Source: Saprospiraceae bacterium
GTDB lineage: Bacteria; Bacteroidota; Bacteroidia; Chitinophagales; Saprospiraceae
DNA: 64,000 bases
NCBI GenBank assembly: GCA_016710585.1
Contig: JADJVN010000049.1
Coordinates: forward strand, 13,315 to 77,314
Direction of reading: 5' to 3'
Each line of letters starts with the position of its first letter. Position 1 is the first letter of the stretch. The notes below the pieces were generated by a model, which was given only the letters and a program-made list of their open reading frames with translations, was not told the origin of the DNA and searched no databases. The position numbers and the translations under genes were made by a program. This document shows positions 45,065-55,022 of this stretch, one piece after another.

Positions 45065-46113
45065 TTAATTAATGCTGAACCCCAAGTAAATCCACTTCCA
45101 AATGCTGCTAAACAAACTAAATCTCCATCTTTTACTTTTCCTTGTTCCCAAGCTTCAGATAGTGCTATAGGAATAGAAGCTGCTGTGGTGTTGCCATATT
45201 TTTGAATATTGTTAAATACTTTGTCGTCACTCAATCCTAATTTTTTTTGAATAAACTGACTTATTCTTAAATTAGCTTGATGTGGTATTAATAAATCAAT
45301 ATCGGAAACTGAATAATTTGATTTTTGCAAGGCCTCTTGGATGACTTCTGGAAATTTTGTTATAGCAGTTTTAAAAACCAACTGTCCATTCATATTTGGA
45401 TAGATATCTTCTTCCTCCCACATTTTTTGTGTTAAAAAAATTCCACCATAAGTGTTATTTTGATAACCAAACTTTTCTGTACCGAGATGGTAGCCTCCAT
45501 GACATCCTGGATTAATGAAAGCAAGTTCCTCTGCATAAGTGCCATCTGAATGGATGTGAGTTGAAAGAACACCATCATTATTAGTTTCAGAAGCTTGAAG
45601 AATGACAGCTCCAGCGCCATCTCCAAAGATTACTGTAACATTCCTTCCCCTAGTAGTGAAATCTAGTCCCATTGAATGCATTTCAGCGCCTACTAATAAA
45701 ATGTTTTTATAATGTCCAGTTTTAATAAACTGATCTGCTACTGATAGGCCATAGATAAATCCAGAACACTGATTTCTGATATCAAGGGCAGCACATTCTG
45801 TTTTTGTAATTTTTAATTCTCTTTGCAATAATACACCACAACCAGGAAAGAAATAATCAGGACTTAAAGTAGCAAATATAATGAAGTCAATGTCCTCTTT
45901 TGATATGCCAGCTCGTTCTATGGCAATCTCTGCTGCTCTTGCAGCCATAGTTGTTGTGGTTTCTTTATGAGGGATTCCATATCGTCTCTCTTGGATACCT
46001 GTTCTCTCTTGAATCCACTCATCAGTAGTATCCATAACTGACTCTAAGTCCTTATTTGAGATGATTCTCGAGGGAACATAATGTCCTATTCCTGCAATTT
46101 TTGTATTAAGCAT
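45058..46113 (-). CDS. fabH: 3-oxoacyl-ACP synthase III
   Basis: Condenses an acyl-CoA primer with malonyl-ACP to start fatty acid synthesis. The 351-residue protein has the Cys-His-Asn triad in IRNQCSGFIYGLSVA (about 119), LLIPHQANLRISQFI (about 276) and IQKYGNTTAASIPIAL (about 306). TDEWIQERTGIQERRY near the N-terminus is a FabH signature. It overlaps bshB1 by 7 bp and starts 4 bp after a T9SS cargo gene. Confidence 0.94.
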   Translation of the reverse strand: MLNTKIAGIGHYVPSRIISNKDLESVMDTTDEWIQERTGIQERRYGIPHKETTTTMAARAAEIAIERAGISKEDIDFIIFATLSPDYFFPGCGVLLQRELKITKTECAALDIRNQCSGFIYGLSVADQFIKTGHYKNILLVGAEMHSMGLDFTTRGRNVTVIFGDGAGAVILQASETNNDGVLSTHIHSDGTYAEELAFINPGCHGGYHLGTEKFGYQNNTYGGIFLTQKMWEEEDIYPNMNGQLVFKTAITKFPEVIQEALQKSNYSVSDIDLLIPHQANLRISQFIQKKLGLSDDKVFNNIQKYGNTTAASIPIALSEAWEQGKVKDGDLVCLAAFGSGFTWGSALIKW

Positions 46114-46117
46114 GGTT

Positions 46118-47542
46118 TTATATTATTTGAAATACAAAAGTAAATTTCTTTAAGCGATTTTCAAGTTTTAATATATAATTACCACTGGTTAAATTTGTGG
46201 TATTAAGTTTTAATTCATTTGAATTAAAATAGATTTTATCTGAATGTACTTTTTGGCCATTGACATTAAAGATTTCAAGATTAAAAATATCTGAATTTGA
46301 AACATCTAAATGAACTGTAATAAAATCTTTACTAATGCTAGGATAGATATAAGCTAGCTCTTCATCAACAGTTTGGTTGGAAGAAATTATACTTTCCACA
46401 GATAAATTGTCAATCAATAATTTACTGCCAATTTGAGGTGTGCCGCTGCCTATACCAGCAAAATATCCACCTCCTGCAAAAAATTCTAAATACAATGAAT
46501 CACTGAATTTAGGGAAATTTAGTTTCCTTTGAAATTTAGTATAGTTTGAACTTTTGGTTAGTGCAATTAAATTAGAAGAAACTATAGTGTTGATCCCTTG
46601 ATCTGGTGCATGGAAGTAAAACACAGCCCATGCTGTATCGTTATTTACAGGTAGGTAGCTATAGTCAAATTTTATTTCAGCAGAGTTAGAATGAAAAGGG
46701 ATATTAACAATGGTGCCAAATGCTGCATCACCCGGGCCCGCATAGCCAAATTTATTGCTTAAGCCAAAAGTTGAAAGTTTTACATTTTCAATCTGTAATG
46801 CGCTGTTACCATGGCTAGCATTACTTGATTTAGTTACAGGGACAGCTGTTCTTAGAAGTGTTGGATATAGATTCGGTGTTGCCCATTCAAATGGCTCGGT
46901 AAGTTGTATTTCTTTCCACGCTTCGAAATTCGAATTGGGCATTTGTTCAGTAACATTAATAAATTCAAATTCATCTATTTCCATCCAAGATCCGGCTTTT
47001 GGTCTATCTAAACTCCCAGTAGTTATTAAAAAGAAGACACTATCAGGGGCTATTGAACTTGGCGAAATTGGAATTGAGAATCGAGTATAATCTGGAACGT
47101 CTTGTGTGATTGGAATGACATTGATCGAAACAGGGAATCCAACTCTTTTAAAAAATAGCGCTAGAACGCCAGTGTCACCAGGAGCTATTTTGCATCGTAT
47201 ATAACCAGTAATTGAATCTGGCATATGTGTTATTGGATTGCCACCATATGGTATGTTTGCAATATCGCCATTCGTAATAAAGGCAGGAACAACATTGGTA
47301 TCTAATATTCCTCTTGTTGTTTCCATTCTGAGGGCATTTCCTTTGACACCAGAAACCTGATAAACATTTGGCTTTGTTGTAGAGAAAAAGCTTTGAAAAT
47401 TCAAGGTGGTAAAATTATCTGGTTCGGGATAAAGCGTTGAAGTTATCCAATCTTCAAAATCATATTGTATTTTTTGAGAAAATAAATTGCCATTAAGGCC
47501 CAATAAACAAAGTAAAATATATAGTAAATTCTTCATTATCAA
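46118..47542 (-). CDS. Secreted protein with T9SS sorting domain, PCMD-like
   Basis: A 474-residue exported protein with a signal peptide (MKNLLYILLCLLGLNGNLFSQ after an initial MI). Two similar carbohydrate-binding-like halves follow: YDFEDWITSTLYPEPDNF with GNALRMETT, and SNFEAWKEIQLTEPFEWATPN with NSALQIENV. These resemble the PCMD (putative carbohydrate metabolism) jelly-roll. The last 80 residues (YIYPSISKDFITVHL to NLTSGNYILKLENRLKKF) form a T9SS type A sorting domain. It should be a cell-surface protein. Its position 4 bp before fabH is probably incidental. Confidence 0.82.
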   Translation of the reverse strand: MIMKNLLYILLCLLGLNGNLFSQKIQYDFEDWITSTLYPEPDNFTTLNFQSFFSTTKPNVYQVSGVKGNALRMETTRGILDTNVVPAFITNGDIANIPYGGNPITHMPDSITGYIRCKIAPGDTGVLALFFKRVGFPVSINVIPITQDVPDYTRFSIPISPSSIAPDSVFFLITTGSLDRPKAGSWMEIDEFEFINVTEQMPNSNFEAWKEIQLTEPFEWATPNLYPTLLRTAVPVTKSSNASHGNSALQIENVKLSTFGLSNKFGYAGPGDAAFGTIVNIPFHSNSAEIKFDYSYLPVNNDTAWAVFYFHAPDQGINTIVSSNLIALTKSSNYTKFQRKLNFPKFSDSLYLEFFAGGGYFAGIGSGTPQIGSKLLIDNLSVESIISSNQTVDEELAYIYPSISKDFITVHLDVSNSDIFNLEIFNVNGQKVHSDKIYFNSNELKLNTTNLTSGNYILKLENRLKKFTFVFQII

Positions 47543-47682
47543 TGTCTTTAATTATATAATATTAAATATTAGATTGTAAAAATAAGAAATTAAAGCAACA
47601 CAAATCAAAAAAATACAATCAAATCTATGTGAATATGCTAACCATATTGATTAATAGATTACAAAATCCACGATTTAAAGTA

Positions 47683-48777
47683 TTATGTAAATACGCAATC
47701 CCCATCTCCAGCTTCAATTATGGAGTTGTCTTCAAACTGGTTTTTCAATTCATTAGAGATTAAGTATTTTCGATAGATTTTCTTTTTTAATATAATTCCA
47801 CTATTTTTTTGCAGCAAAGCAGATATGTTCTTATCATAGATGCTACATGTGTGAAAGTCCTTATTAAAACAATAACTTAGAATAGCTTCCATGACATTAT
47901 GAATGTCACTGTGGTTGTAGTATGCGTACTGTAGTTTTAGATGCCCATCTCTACTTGTGAAAAAAAGAACACCGACAATTCTCTTTTCAAAATTATTTAC
48001 TTTTACAATCTTATATTCAAATTTGTCAGCAATGGAGGAGAAGTAATATTTGTTGCTTTCTGGATATAAACTTTTTGGAGAAAGAATCCAAGGGTATTTA
48101 ATAATCCAATTTAGCTCGTTTATGCTTCTGTTAAATATTCTATTCTGGTTAAATTTATTAATAAATTCAGTACTTTCATCGTCAAAAGATGTAAGCTCAC
48201 TGTAAATAGTATCCTTAGTATTTCTTAAAGAGATAAAATTAACTGCTTGCATTCCTAAATTAATAAATAGATCTAAGAATCCCAAAAATGGTTTCAATAG
48301 AGTTAAATTGTGGTGCTTCTTTGTCAAAATAAATCTAAGTGTAGACTTAATGTAAATTCTAGTTCCAATCATGGTATATTCAAAATCGAAAAGCCCAATT
48401 TTTTTATACTTATCATAAAGTGATGGAACAAATTCAGTTAATATAATATTACTATTATAAGCTTCAATAGCTTTTTTTATTAGTTCGTTAGCTATTCCAA
48501 GTCCACGAGAATTTTCATCAAGCCAAAGACATGAAAACCAGCCAAAATAAATTGGTTCAATTTTCTTAATATAGTCTGGTAAAATCCCTATATATCCTAG
48601 TAGTTTTCCATTTTGTTTCGCTAATATTAATACCGTATTTTCCTTTTTACTGCGTGGATTATTAATATAAGAATAAGCTCTGTGTTTTGAAATTGGATGT
48701 ATGTCAGAGTTCAAATAGTCTGAGGATTGAATATACTCTTCTAATTCATTTAATTTGATTGATCTATATTGAATCAT
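47683..48777 (-). CDS. GNAT family N-acetyltransferase
   Basis: A 364-residue protein with a GNAT domain at the N-terminus: LILAKQNGKLLGYIGILPDYI (about 50-70) and the acetyl-CoA loop WLDENSRGLGIANELIKKAIEAYN (about 85-108). Residues about 150-364 look like a second, degenerate GNAT half. The doubled layout recalls polysaccharide-linked acyltransferases. It overlaps the deacetylase gene by 4 bp, so the two may act on the same glycan. The substrate is unknown. Confidence 0.8.
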   Translation of the reverse strand: MIQYRSIKLNELEEYIQSSDYLNSDIHPISKHRAYSYINNPRSKKENTVLILAKQNGKLLGYIGILPDYIKKIEPIYFGWFSCLWLDENSRGLGIANELIKKAIEAYNSNIILTEFVPSLYDKYKKIGLFDFEYTMIGTRIYIKSTLRFILTKKHHNLTLLKPFLGFLDLFINLGMQAVNFISLRNTKDTIYSELTSFDDESTEFINKFNQNRIFNRSINELNWIIKYPWILSPKSLYPESNKYYFSSIADKFEYKIVKVNNFEKRIVGVLFFTSRDGHLKLQYAYYNHSDIHNVMEAILSYCFNKDFHTCSIYDKNISALLQKNSGIILKKKIYRKYLISNELKNQFEDNSIIEAGDGDCVFT

Positions 48778-49793
48778 GATCTTAATATTCTTTGTTTTCC
48801 AATTAAACCTTTAATCATGAATCTTAAAATTTCATCATTAAAGATTTGTTTTGCAGACCTGTCAAGTTGTTCAAATGGAATGCGCTGATAATGATTAATG
48901 ATACAATCTAATTTTTGACCAGCACAGCCAAAACTAAGGTCAATATCATTTTTAATCATTTCAAAAAAAGTCTTAGATACATTGTGATCAGTAAATGGAA
49001 AAGAGAATAGTTTTTTCTTTATTTTAAAGTTATCTTTTAGAAATGCTACCGAACTTTTTGTTTGTTCTATTTGGTCTAAAAGATTGATGTATTGGTATTC
49101 TGGATGGTCTTTGCTATGAGCCCCAATATCGAATCCTTTTAGCAACAATTCATTAATTTGGTTTGAATTTAGATAAGGTTGTTCTGTTTGTAAATATTCA
49201 TGAAAAGAGAGAGAAATTGAATCTGCTATTTTATCTAAAATGTATTGATTATTATATTTTATTTTTAATATTTCAGCTGATAAATTACTAGGGTTAATAG
49301 GGGAGAGATGTTTGCTATACTCCTCACTTGCGAGGGATTTCTTTTTCGAAGAATTAGTAATTTCGTTAATGATAAGGCTTGCTTTATATCTAAAGAACAG
49401 GTTTTTATTATCAATAAAATCTGAGTTAATGAAAAATGCTGCAGGGATTCCTTTTGAAAGTAGAATTGGGGCAATGTTCTCATAAACTTCCTTTAATCCA
49501 TCATCGAAGCTTAATAAAAACACAGGTTTTTTAATTGTATACCTACCATTTGAAATATCATATAGTGTATCAATATTTATTGGTTCAAAAAGTGAAAGTA
49601 GAAAATCTAAATCTTTAATAAATTCTTTTGTGTTTTTGACTCTATATAAATGCTTGATGTGGATGAGCTCATTGTTGGATACAGTGTGATAGAAAGGTAG
49701 AATTAATTTCTGTTTTGATTTATTTAATAGATATTGACTTGAAAATTGGTATGAGCTATGTCGGATTATATTATTCAAACAATTAATAAACAT
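48774..49793 (-). CDS. Polysaccharide deacetylase (NodB/CE4-like)
   Basis: A 339-residue protein with the CE4 motif KPVFLLSFDDGLKEVYENIAPILLSKGIPAAFFIN split as LLSFDDGLKEVYE (about 92-104) and GIPAAFFINSDFID (about 114-127). A second motif is FDIGAHSKDHPEY (about 217-229), with metal-binding His residues. There is no clear signal peptide, unlike many exported CE4 enzymes. It overlaps the Kelch gene upstream by 11 bp and the GNAT gene downstream by 4 bp, so the three are one translation-coupled set. Confidence 0.85.
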   Translation of the reverse strand: MFINCLNNIIRHSSYQFSSQYLLNKSKQKLILPFYHTVSNNELIHIKHLYRVKNTKEFIKDLDFLLSLFEPINIDTLYDISNGRYTIKKPVFLLSFDDGLKEVYENIAPILLSKGIPAAFFINSDFIDNKNLFFRYKASLIINEITNSSKKKSLASEEYSKHLSPINPSNLSAEILKIKYNNQYILDKIADSISLSFHEYLQTEQPYLNSNQINELLLKGFDIGAHSKDHPEYQYINLLDQIEQTKSSVAFLKDNFKIKKKLFSFPFTDHNVSKTFFEMIKNDIDLSFGCAGQKLDCIINHYQRIPFEQLDRSAKQIFNDEILRFMIKGLIGKQRILRS

Positions 49794-51364
49794 GGATTTG
49801 TTTGTTTATCTTGTAAAGCTTATTTATTGTAAAAACGACATTGTAAATTCCTGCTTGAAGATGATTTAGATTCATGAAAAAATGACTTTGTGAATCGTTT
49901 ATCTCATGTGATGAAATTAAACGCCCTTGGGTATCATAGATATAATAAAATAGATATTTGTATTCTTGATAAAGAGATTGAAGTTTAACTTCGAAATGGT
50001 TTCTTTGAGAGCTTGGAATGAGTTCAATTTTAAGATTGTTCTTAGATGTTTCAGAAATATTAGTGTTCTTATGTTTTATAAATCTAGTATTGATTAAATA
50101 CGGATTAGATATAGTCATATTGGCTAAATTAGACGCATATGGGTTTCTGGTTTCAGTAGGATTTAATATTCCACCTAGAATAAATCCGAGCTCTAATGTG
50201 TCATCTCTAAGTTCATTTTCATCAATAATATCTTGAAAATAGCGTTTGATTTTCGGATTAATTATAAACTCTCCATTAGTTCCTAGAAAAGCGGGTAAAG
50301 TATCTTGTAAAATAGTTTCTGTAAATACACCAGAAGAATCTCGATGAACTTTTGAGATATGTTTGACGAATGGAATAAAAGGATCTCTAGAGATATTGCC
50401 AATAGAATCTTTATAATACTCACTCATTCCACCTATGAAATAAAATGAGAATGACTTATTTTTTTTATTATAAAAACCTACTTTGCTACAATGGTAATTT
50501 GCAAATCTTTGCTCAAAGTTTTCTACATCTTTATATCCGTTATAATTTAATTCAGCAAGATTAAAAAAGGGTCTATTTTCATTTTCAAGAAATACACCTG
50601 AGAAAAGCATTAGCTTAGTTTCACCATTTTGATCGATATTGTATGTTAAGTTAAAGTCTCTTCTGTGGAAATTAAATTCGTCATAGATCTCTTTATCTTT
50701 TTTGACAATAAAGCTATCGTTAAAAAGTGCGATAGTATAAATACTAGCTTTGTTGGTATAGCTTTTGAATTATCTTGCTAGAACTATCATTATATTTTCC
50801 AGTGAATTTATGGCCCCCAACAACAAATAATTTGCCATCAAGAAATAACATCTGTCCTCCTGCAATAGCAAATGTTGAATCAATAATTTGATTATAATCA
50901 AATTTATTTGAATTCAACTCTAAAGCATTCTTATACAATCTTAAATTAAGTCTGCTTAAAGATGGCATTGTATGGTAACTGGCAGAACTGTTTTCACCAT
51001 ATCCTCCCATGAAGTATAAGTCGTCTCCCTTCTGAGTGAAGAGTGAGTTTGCCATGGTCATTGCATCGTGCAATTGGATTGTATTAACAGGTGTTTTATA
51101 GGCTTTACATGTTCTGTTTTTTATACAGATTAGATATGTGCTATCATTTGTTTTTTTTCTTTCAAAACCAGATTCTTTTTCATGTAATCCATCAATTCTA
51201 CCTCCAAAAATAATTAAGGTGTCATTTAATATTCCATATATAAAAGAGTGAACACCTGACCAGTTTTCCATTCTTTGTGTGTCACAGTGTATTTTATATT
51301 CAGTTTGTGAATAGGAATAATGTGAATATATTACAAGGAATATCAGGGAAACTATTTTATTCAT
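49783..51364 (-). pseudogene. Kelch-like secreted protein with T9SS sorting domain (frameshifted)
   Basis: Two adjacent frames (51364-50744 and 50610-49783) form one gene. The first has a signal peptide (KIVSLIFLVIYSHYSYSQ) and Kelch-like repeats (LIIFGGRIDG, LYFMGGYGENSS, LFVVGGHKF). The second carries FYFIGGMSEYY and ends in a T9SS-type C-terminal domain (LIPSSQRNHFEVKLQSL to LQAGIYNVVFTINKL). Removing one base of the TTTT run at 50763-50766 gives a continuous reading SIYTIALFNDSFIV across the gap, about 526 residues in all. It is the first gene of the deacetylase and GNAT set. A surface glycan-binding role is only a guess. Confidence 0.8.
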
Positions 51365-51373
51365 TCAAATGAA

Positions 51374-52198
51374 TTATTTGTTTTGATATACAAGGCAAAG
51401 CCAATCTGTTTTCATGGATTCGTAAGTCAAATTCAAACCTCTTGATTCAAAAAATGAACTGATGTAATTTCGGTCTTCAAGTATGAATCCTGATAAAATA
51501 ATTTTACCTTTTGGCGCTAAGTGATTCAATAATATTTCTGCAGTCTCTAAAATAACATTTCTTGTTATGTTAGCAAAAATAATATCATACTTTTTGTTTT
51601 GTATTTGTTCTGTAGAACCTAAACCAATATATTCAGCATCTATATTATTTAATGCTAAAGTATCCTTGACATTATCTATAGCTTGCTCTTCAATATCTAT
51701 TAATGCAAGTTCTTTACAGTTTTTAAGTTTTGCAAAAATTCCTAATATTCCTGTACCGCATCCAAAATCCAATACTGTTTTATTCGTAAAGTCTTCATCT
51801 ATCATCCACTCCAATATTTGAAAGGTAGTTGCATGATGACCTGTGCCAAAAGCCATTTTAGGAGAAATAGTTAATTCATACTTTAGATGATCAATTTTAG
51901 GATGGAACTCAGCACGAATATGGAGTTGATTCTTTATTACAATGTCATCAAAATTTGACTCCCATATACTATTCCAATCTTGTGGATCATGACTAGTGAT
52001 TTCATAAGTGTATTTCTTTGATACAAGGTAGGATTCAATATCTGATTTAACTATTTTTAATTCATCTTCGGCGATAAAAGCTTCTAAGTACTCATCTTCT
52101 TCAATAAAGGATTCAAATCCCTTGTCTAGAAGTATTGCTAATTCTAATGATTGTTCAGATTGAGGAATGTGGATTTTGTAGGAAATATATTTTTTCAA
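51374..52198 (-). CDS. prmA: Ribosomal protein L11 methyltransferase
   Basis: Trimethylates ribosomal protein L11. The 274-residue protein has an N-terminal substrate domain (to about 110), then KMAFGTGHHATTFQILEWM (about 130-148), motif I VLDFGCGTGILGIFAKL (about 159-175), and DIIFANITRNVILE (about 224). All fit PrmA. It lies 5 bp after folD on the same strand. Confidence 0.93.
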   Translation of the reverse strand: MKKYISYKIHIPQSEQSLELAILLDKGFESFIEEDEYLEAFIAEDELKIVKSDIESYLVSKKYTYEITSHDPQDWNSIWESNFDDIVIKNQLHIRAEFHPKIDHLKYELTISPKMAFGTGHHATTFQILEWMIDEDFTNKTVLDFGCGTGILGIFAKLKNCKELALIDIEEQAIDNVKDTLALNNIDAEYIGLGSTEQIQNKKYDIIFANITRNVILETAEILLNHLAPKGKIILSGFILEDRNYISSFFESRGLNLTYESMKTDWLCLVYQNK

Positions 52199-52203
52199 GA
52201 AAT

Positions 52204-53082
52204 TTATTTAATTGTTTTACTATAAGCTTTCCAAGTATTGTCTAATAGCGCTGTAATCGTCATTGGGCCTACACCTCCTGGAACTGGAGTTATTGCAGAG
52301 ACCTTATGTTTTACATTTTCAAAATCTACATCGCCAACAAGTCTATATTTTTTACTTGAATCATGATCATCGATTTTGTTTATTCCTACATCTATAATTA
52401 CAGCATTATTTTTGACCATATCTGATTTTACAAAATTAGGAATACCTAGCGCTGCAATGATGATATCTGCATTGGCGCATATTTCTTTTAAATTTGAAGT
52501 TCTGCTATGGGCTATTGTTACAGTTGCATTTCCTGGAGTTGTTTTTTTTGACATAAGAATTGATATTGGTGTTCCTACAATATTACTTCTTCCCAATACG
52601 ACACAGTTTTTGCCATCTGTATTGATCTTGTATCTATCAAGTAGCATCATAATTCCAGATGGTGTCGCAGGATGAAATGCTGGAATCCCTAATGCCATAC
52701 GACCAAAATTATTTGGATGAAATCCATCCACATCTTTTTCGGGATTTATAGCTAGATTTACTTTCATTTCATCGATATGTCGAGGTAATGGTAATTGTAC
52801 AATAAATCCATCTATTTCTTTGTCAAGATTTAATTTATTTATTATTTTAATTACCTCTTCCTCAGTAGTACTTTCTGGCTTCTTTATCAATGTAGATGCA
52901 AATCCTACTTCTTCACAAGCTTTAATTTTATTTCTGACATAGGCTTGACTTGCTGGGTTTTCACCAATTAAAACTGCAGCAAGATGCGGTGGACGAATAT
53001 CTGTTTTACAGAATGTCCTTACTTTATCCGAGATTTCTTTCCTAATAATTGTAGATAGCTTGTTACCGTCTAATATTAACAT
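52204..53082 (-). CDS. folD: Bifunctional methylenetetrahydrofolate dehydrogenase/cyclohydrolase
   Basis: Interconverts 5,10-methylene- and 10-formyl-tetrahydrofolate. The 292-residue protein has the active-site region QAYVRNKIKACEEVGF (catalytic Lys, about 50-65), GFIVQLPLPRHI (about 95-106), DVDGFHPNNFGRM, and the NADP-binding VVLGRSNIVGTPISILM (about 163-179). It ends with TPVPGGVGPMTITALLDNT. The gene is complete and sits between the GWxTD gene and prmA. Confidence 0.95.
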   Translation of the reverse strand: MLILDGNKLSTIIRKEISDKVRTFCKTDIRPPHLAAVLIGENPASQAYVRNKIKACEEVGFASTLIKKPESTTEEEVIKIINKLNLDKEIDGFIVQLPLPRHIDEMKVNLAINPEKDVDGFHPNNFGRMALGIPAFHPATPSGIMMLLDRYKINTDGKNCVVLGRSNIVGTPISILMSKKTTPGNATVTIAHSRTSNLKEICANADIIIAALGIPNFVKSDMVKNNAVIIDVGINKIDDHDSSKKYRLVGDVDFENVKHKVSAITPVPGGVGPMTITALLDNTWKAYSKTIK

Positions 53083-53096
53083 TGATTTTTATTTGT

Positions 53097-54521
53097 TTAG
53101 TTTTCAAAATATTCACGTGCTCTTCTGTGAAAGTTGTCACGAACTCTAGTAGCGTCTATTGTGTTATTTCCTATTATTTCTGTTGCAGCTCTTTTATATA
53201 ATTCTGGTTCCCATCTAGGATTGTTTCTTTCACCGCGTACTGTTGAATGGAGTAATCTAAAGTCACTTCCTGCTAGATCCGGATTGTAGAATAGTAACTT
53301 TGCATTGGATTGGTTTGTTTTATCTATTTTATTGTAAATCCAAATTTCATAAGGGTAGGCACCATTGTCTTGATCTACTGGAATGATTTCAGATGGTTTG
53401 CCATATTTCAAATAAATTTTCCCTCGATCAGTTTCAAAACCTCTACCAAAACCTGAATAAAACAGTTCATCGATTTGTTTGGCTTCCCGCATATACTCAA
53501 AATATTTTTGTAGACAATTCTCCTTATTAGAGATTGTCAAAAAATAATTATAAATATAAAGTTTTATCTCTGTTTCGCTTCCACTCTTATTTAGGAAATT
53601 TATTATTGGCATATCAATAGATGGAACATTTGGAAGGATTGCCTTTAATGTATAATTTGCAGAATCTTTACTCAACTTTTCAAAATATCTTTTTGATTCA
53701 GATTCTTCAAAATACTTGTTGATAAATTTATCCCAAAAAGGATTATATCTTATAAAACCAATTTCACTTTTATTTAAAATTGTTTTATTTTTATCAGTTA
53801 ATTCAATTCGTAATACTAAATTCCCTGAAGGAATGTTACTTATGTCCTGAATTATTATAATTGGATCGTATGTCTTTGATGTTCTTTTTTTAAACCATTC
53901 TAGAATTTGCGTTCTTTTACCATTAGTATCTACTTTTTCAATTATATAGTGGTGAATGATCTGTGTGTTTGGATCAATTGAAGTAGAGTATGATTCGTAA
54001 TAAAATTGTAATAATCTATCTATTGGATCATAGGTGTTAAACATCTGTGGTTCGTATGTGAAGCCATTTTTATATAATAAATTGGTACTGTCTGATGAGG
54101 GTTTTATCGAAGAACAAAGTTGAATTTCAGATATAGAATGATCTGCATTAAAACTTTTGACAAATATTGGATTAATTAAGCTAAATTCATCCTTTTCACT
54201 TTTATTAAATATTGATTCAATTTCATAAGCCCCTTCAGCTAAGGGAATTCTTTCCACGTGGACTAAATTCTGGGACGCCCTTATGTTTTGATTGTAAAGT
54301 TTAAGTTTTTTGGCTTGAATAATTGTATCCGATTTATAAATAAATATATCAAGCTGAATGTTTTTGTTTGAACTATTAATGACATAATACAATTCAACAT
54401 ATTTCGCTGAAGTATTTTGAAATATACAAGTCTGAACATAAGCTTGTATCTGTGCATTGGTAACACATAAATGAAATAGTAACAAACAGAAAGATAAAAT
54501 CGATTTTAATCTAGTGTGCAT
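53097..54521 (-). CDS. GWxTD domain secreted protein
   Basis: A 474-residue exported protein with a signal peptide (SILSFCLLLFHLCVTNAQ). The C-terminal half holds the GWxTD domain: FGRGFETDRGKIYLKYGKPSEIIPVDQ (about 360-386) and EIWIYNKIDKTN. The F-x-T-D variant replaces W of the name motif. GWxTD domains are found in Bacteroidota and relatives, and their role is unknown. It precedes folD by 14 bp. Confidence 0.82.
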   Translation of the reverse strand: MHTRLKSILSFCLLLFHLCVTNAQIQAYVQTCIFQNTSAKYVELYYVINSSNKNIQLDIFIYKSDTIIQAKKLKLYNQNIRASQNLVHVERIPLAEGAYEIESIFNKSEKDEFSLINPIFVKSFNADHSISEIQLCSSIKPSSDSTNLLYKNGFTYEPQMFNTYDPIDRLLQFYYESYSTSIDPNTQIIHHYIIEKVDTNGKRTQILEWFKKRTSKTYDPIIIIQDISNIPSGNLVLRIELTDKNKTILNKSEIGFIRYNPFWDKFINKYFEESESKRYFEKLSKDSANYTLKAILPNVPSIDMPIINFLNKSGSETEIKLYIYNYFLTISNKENCLQKYFEYMREAKQIDELFYSGFGRGFETDRGKIYLKYGKPSEIIPVDQDNGAYPYEIWIYNKIDKTNQSNAKLLFYNPDLAGSDFRLLHSTVRGERNNPRWEPELYKRAATEIIGNNTIDATRVRDNFHRRAREYFEN

Positions 54522-54531
54522 AGTTTTTGTA

Positions 54532-54888
54532 TTAGTTATTAATAAGTATTATCCTAAATGGAGTTTCATTGATGTTAGTTGTAAGTTCCATTTCATTTTT
54601 TGAATTAATTTTAAGGGTATATTCGTATTTTTGATTTTCTAGAATAATTTTATTGTTAACAAGTTTGAATGGAGAAAGTGTTTTTTCGCCCATAAAATTT
54701 GTTTCTAATATATTTTCATTAAACATAAAAATGGCACTATTTAATGTCTTAGTTAAGCTTTCATTTCTGTATGCTTCTTTAACTCGCCATTGTCCCTTAA
54801 GGTAGCTATTGTTGAGTTTTGGTTCATTGGTGCAATATTGAAATAATATAGAGAGAGCAATGATTTTAAAAATAATTGATATATTCAT
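54532..54888 (-). CDS. Small lipocalin-like lipoprotein
   Basis: About 118 residues from the ATG at 54888 (MNISIIFKIIALSILFQYC), with a lipobox-like LFQYC. A longer frame starts at 54909 but adds residues before the signal. The mature part has LKGQWRVKEAYRNESLTKTL, then beta-strand-like segments ending ETPFRIILINN, like small lipocalin_4-type domains. Function is unknown. It lies 10 bp before the GWxTD gene and probably starts the transcript. Confidence 0.65.
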   Translation of the reverse strand: MNISIIFKIIALSILFQYCTNEPKLNNSYLKGQWRVKEAYRNESLTKTLNSAIFMFNENILETNFMGEKTLSPFKLVNNKIILENQKYEYTLKINSKNEMELTTNINETPFRIILINN

Positions 54889-55022
54889 CTTATAGTCACA
54901 GGAATCCATTTGAATAACGTATAGACTTTAATTTTTTAATAATTTGCAGTCTCAAATTTAAACATTTTTATTGCATCGTTGATAAAAATGTATAAATAAT
55001 TGCAAATCAGTGATATATATTT

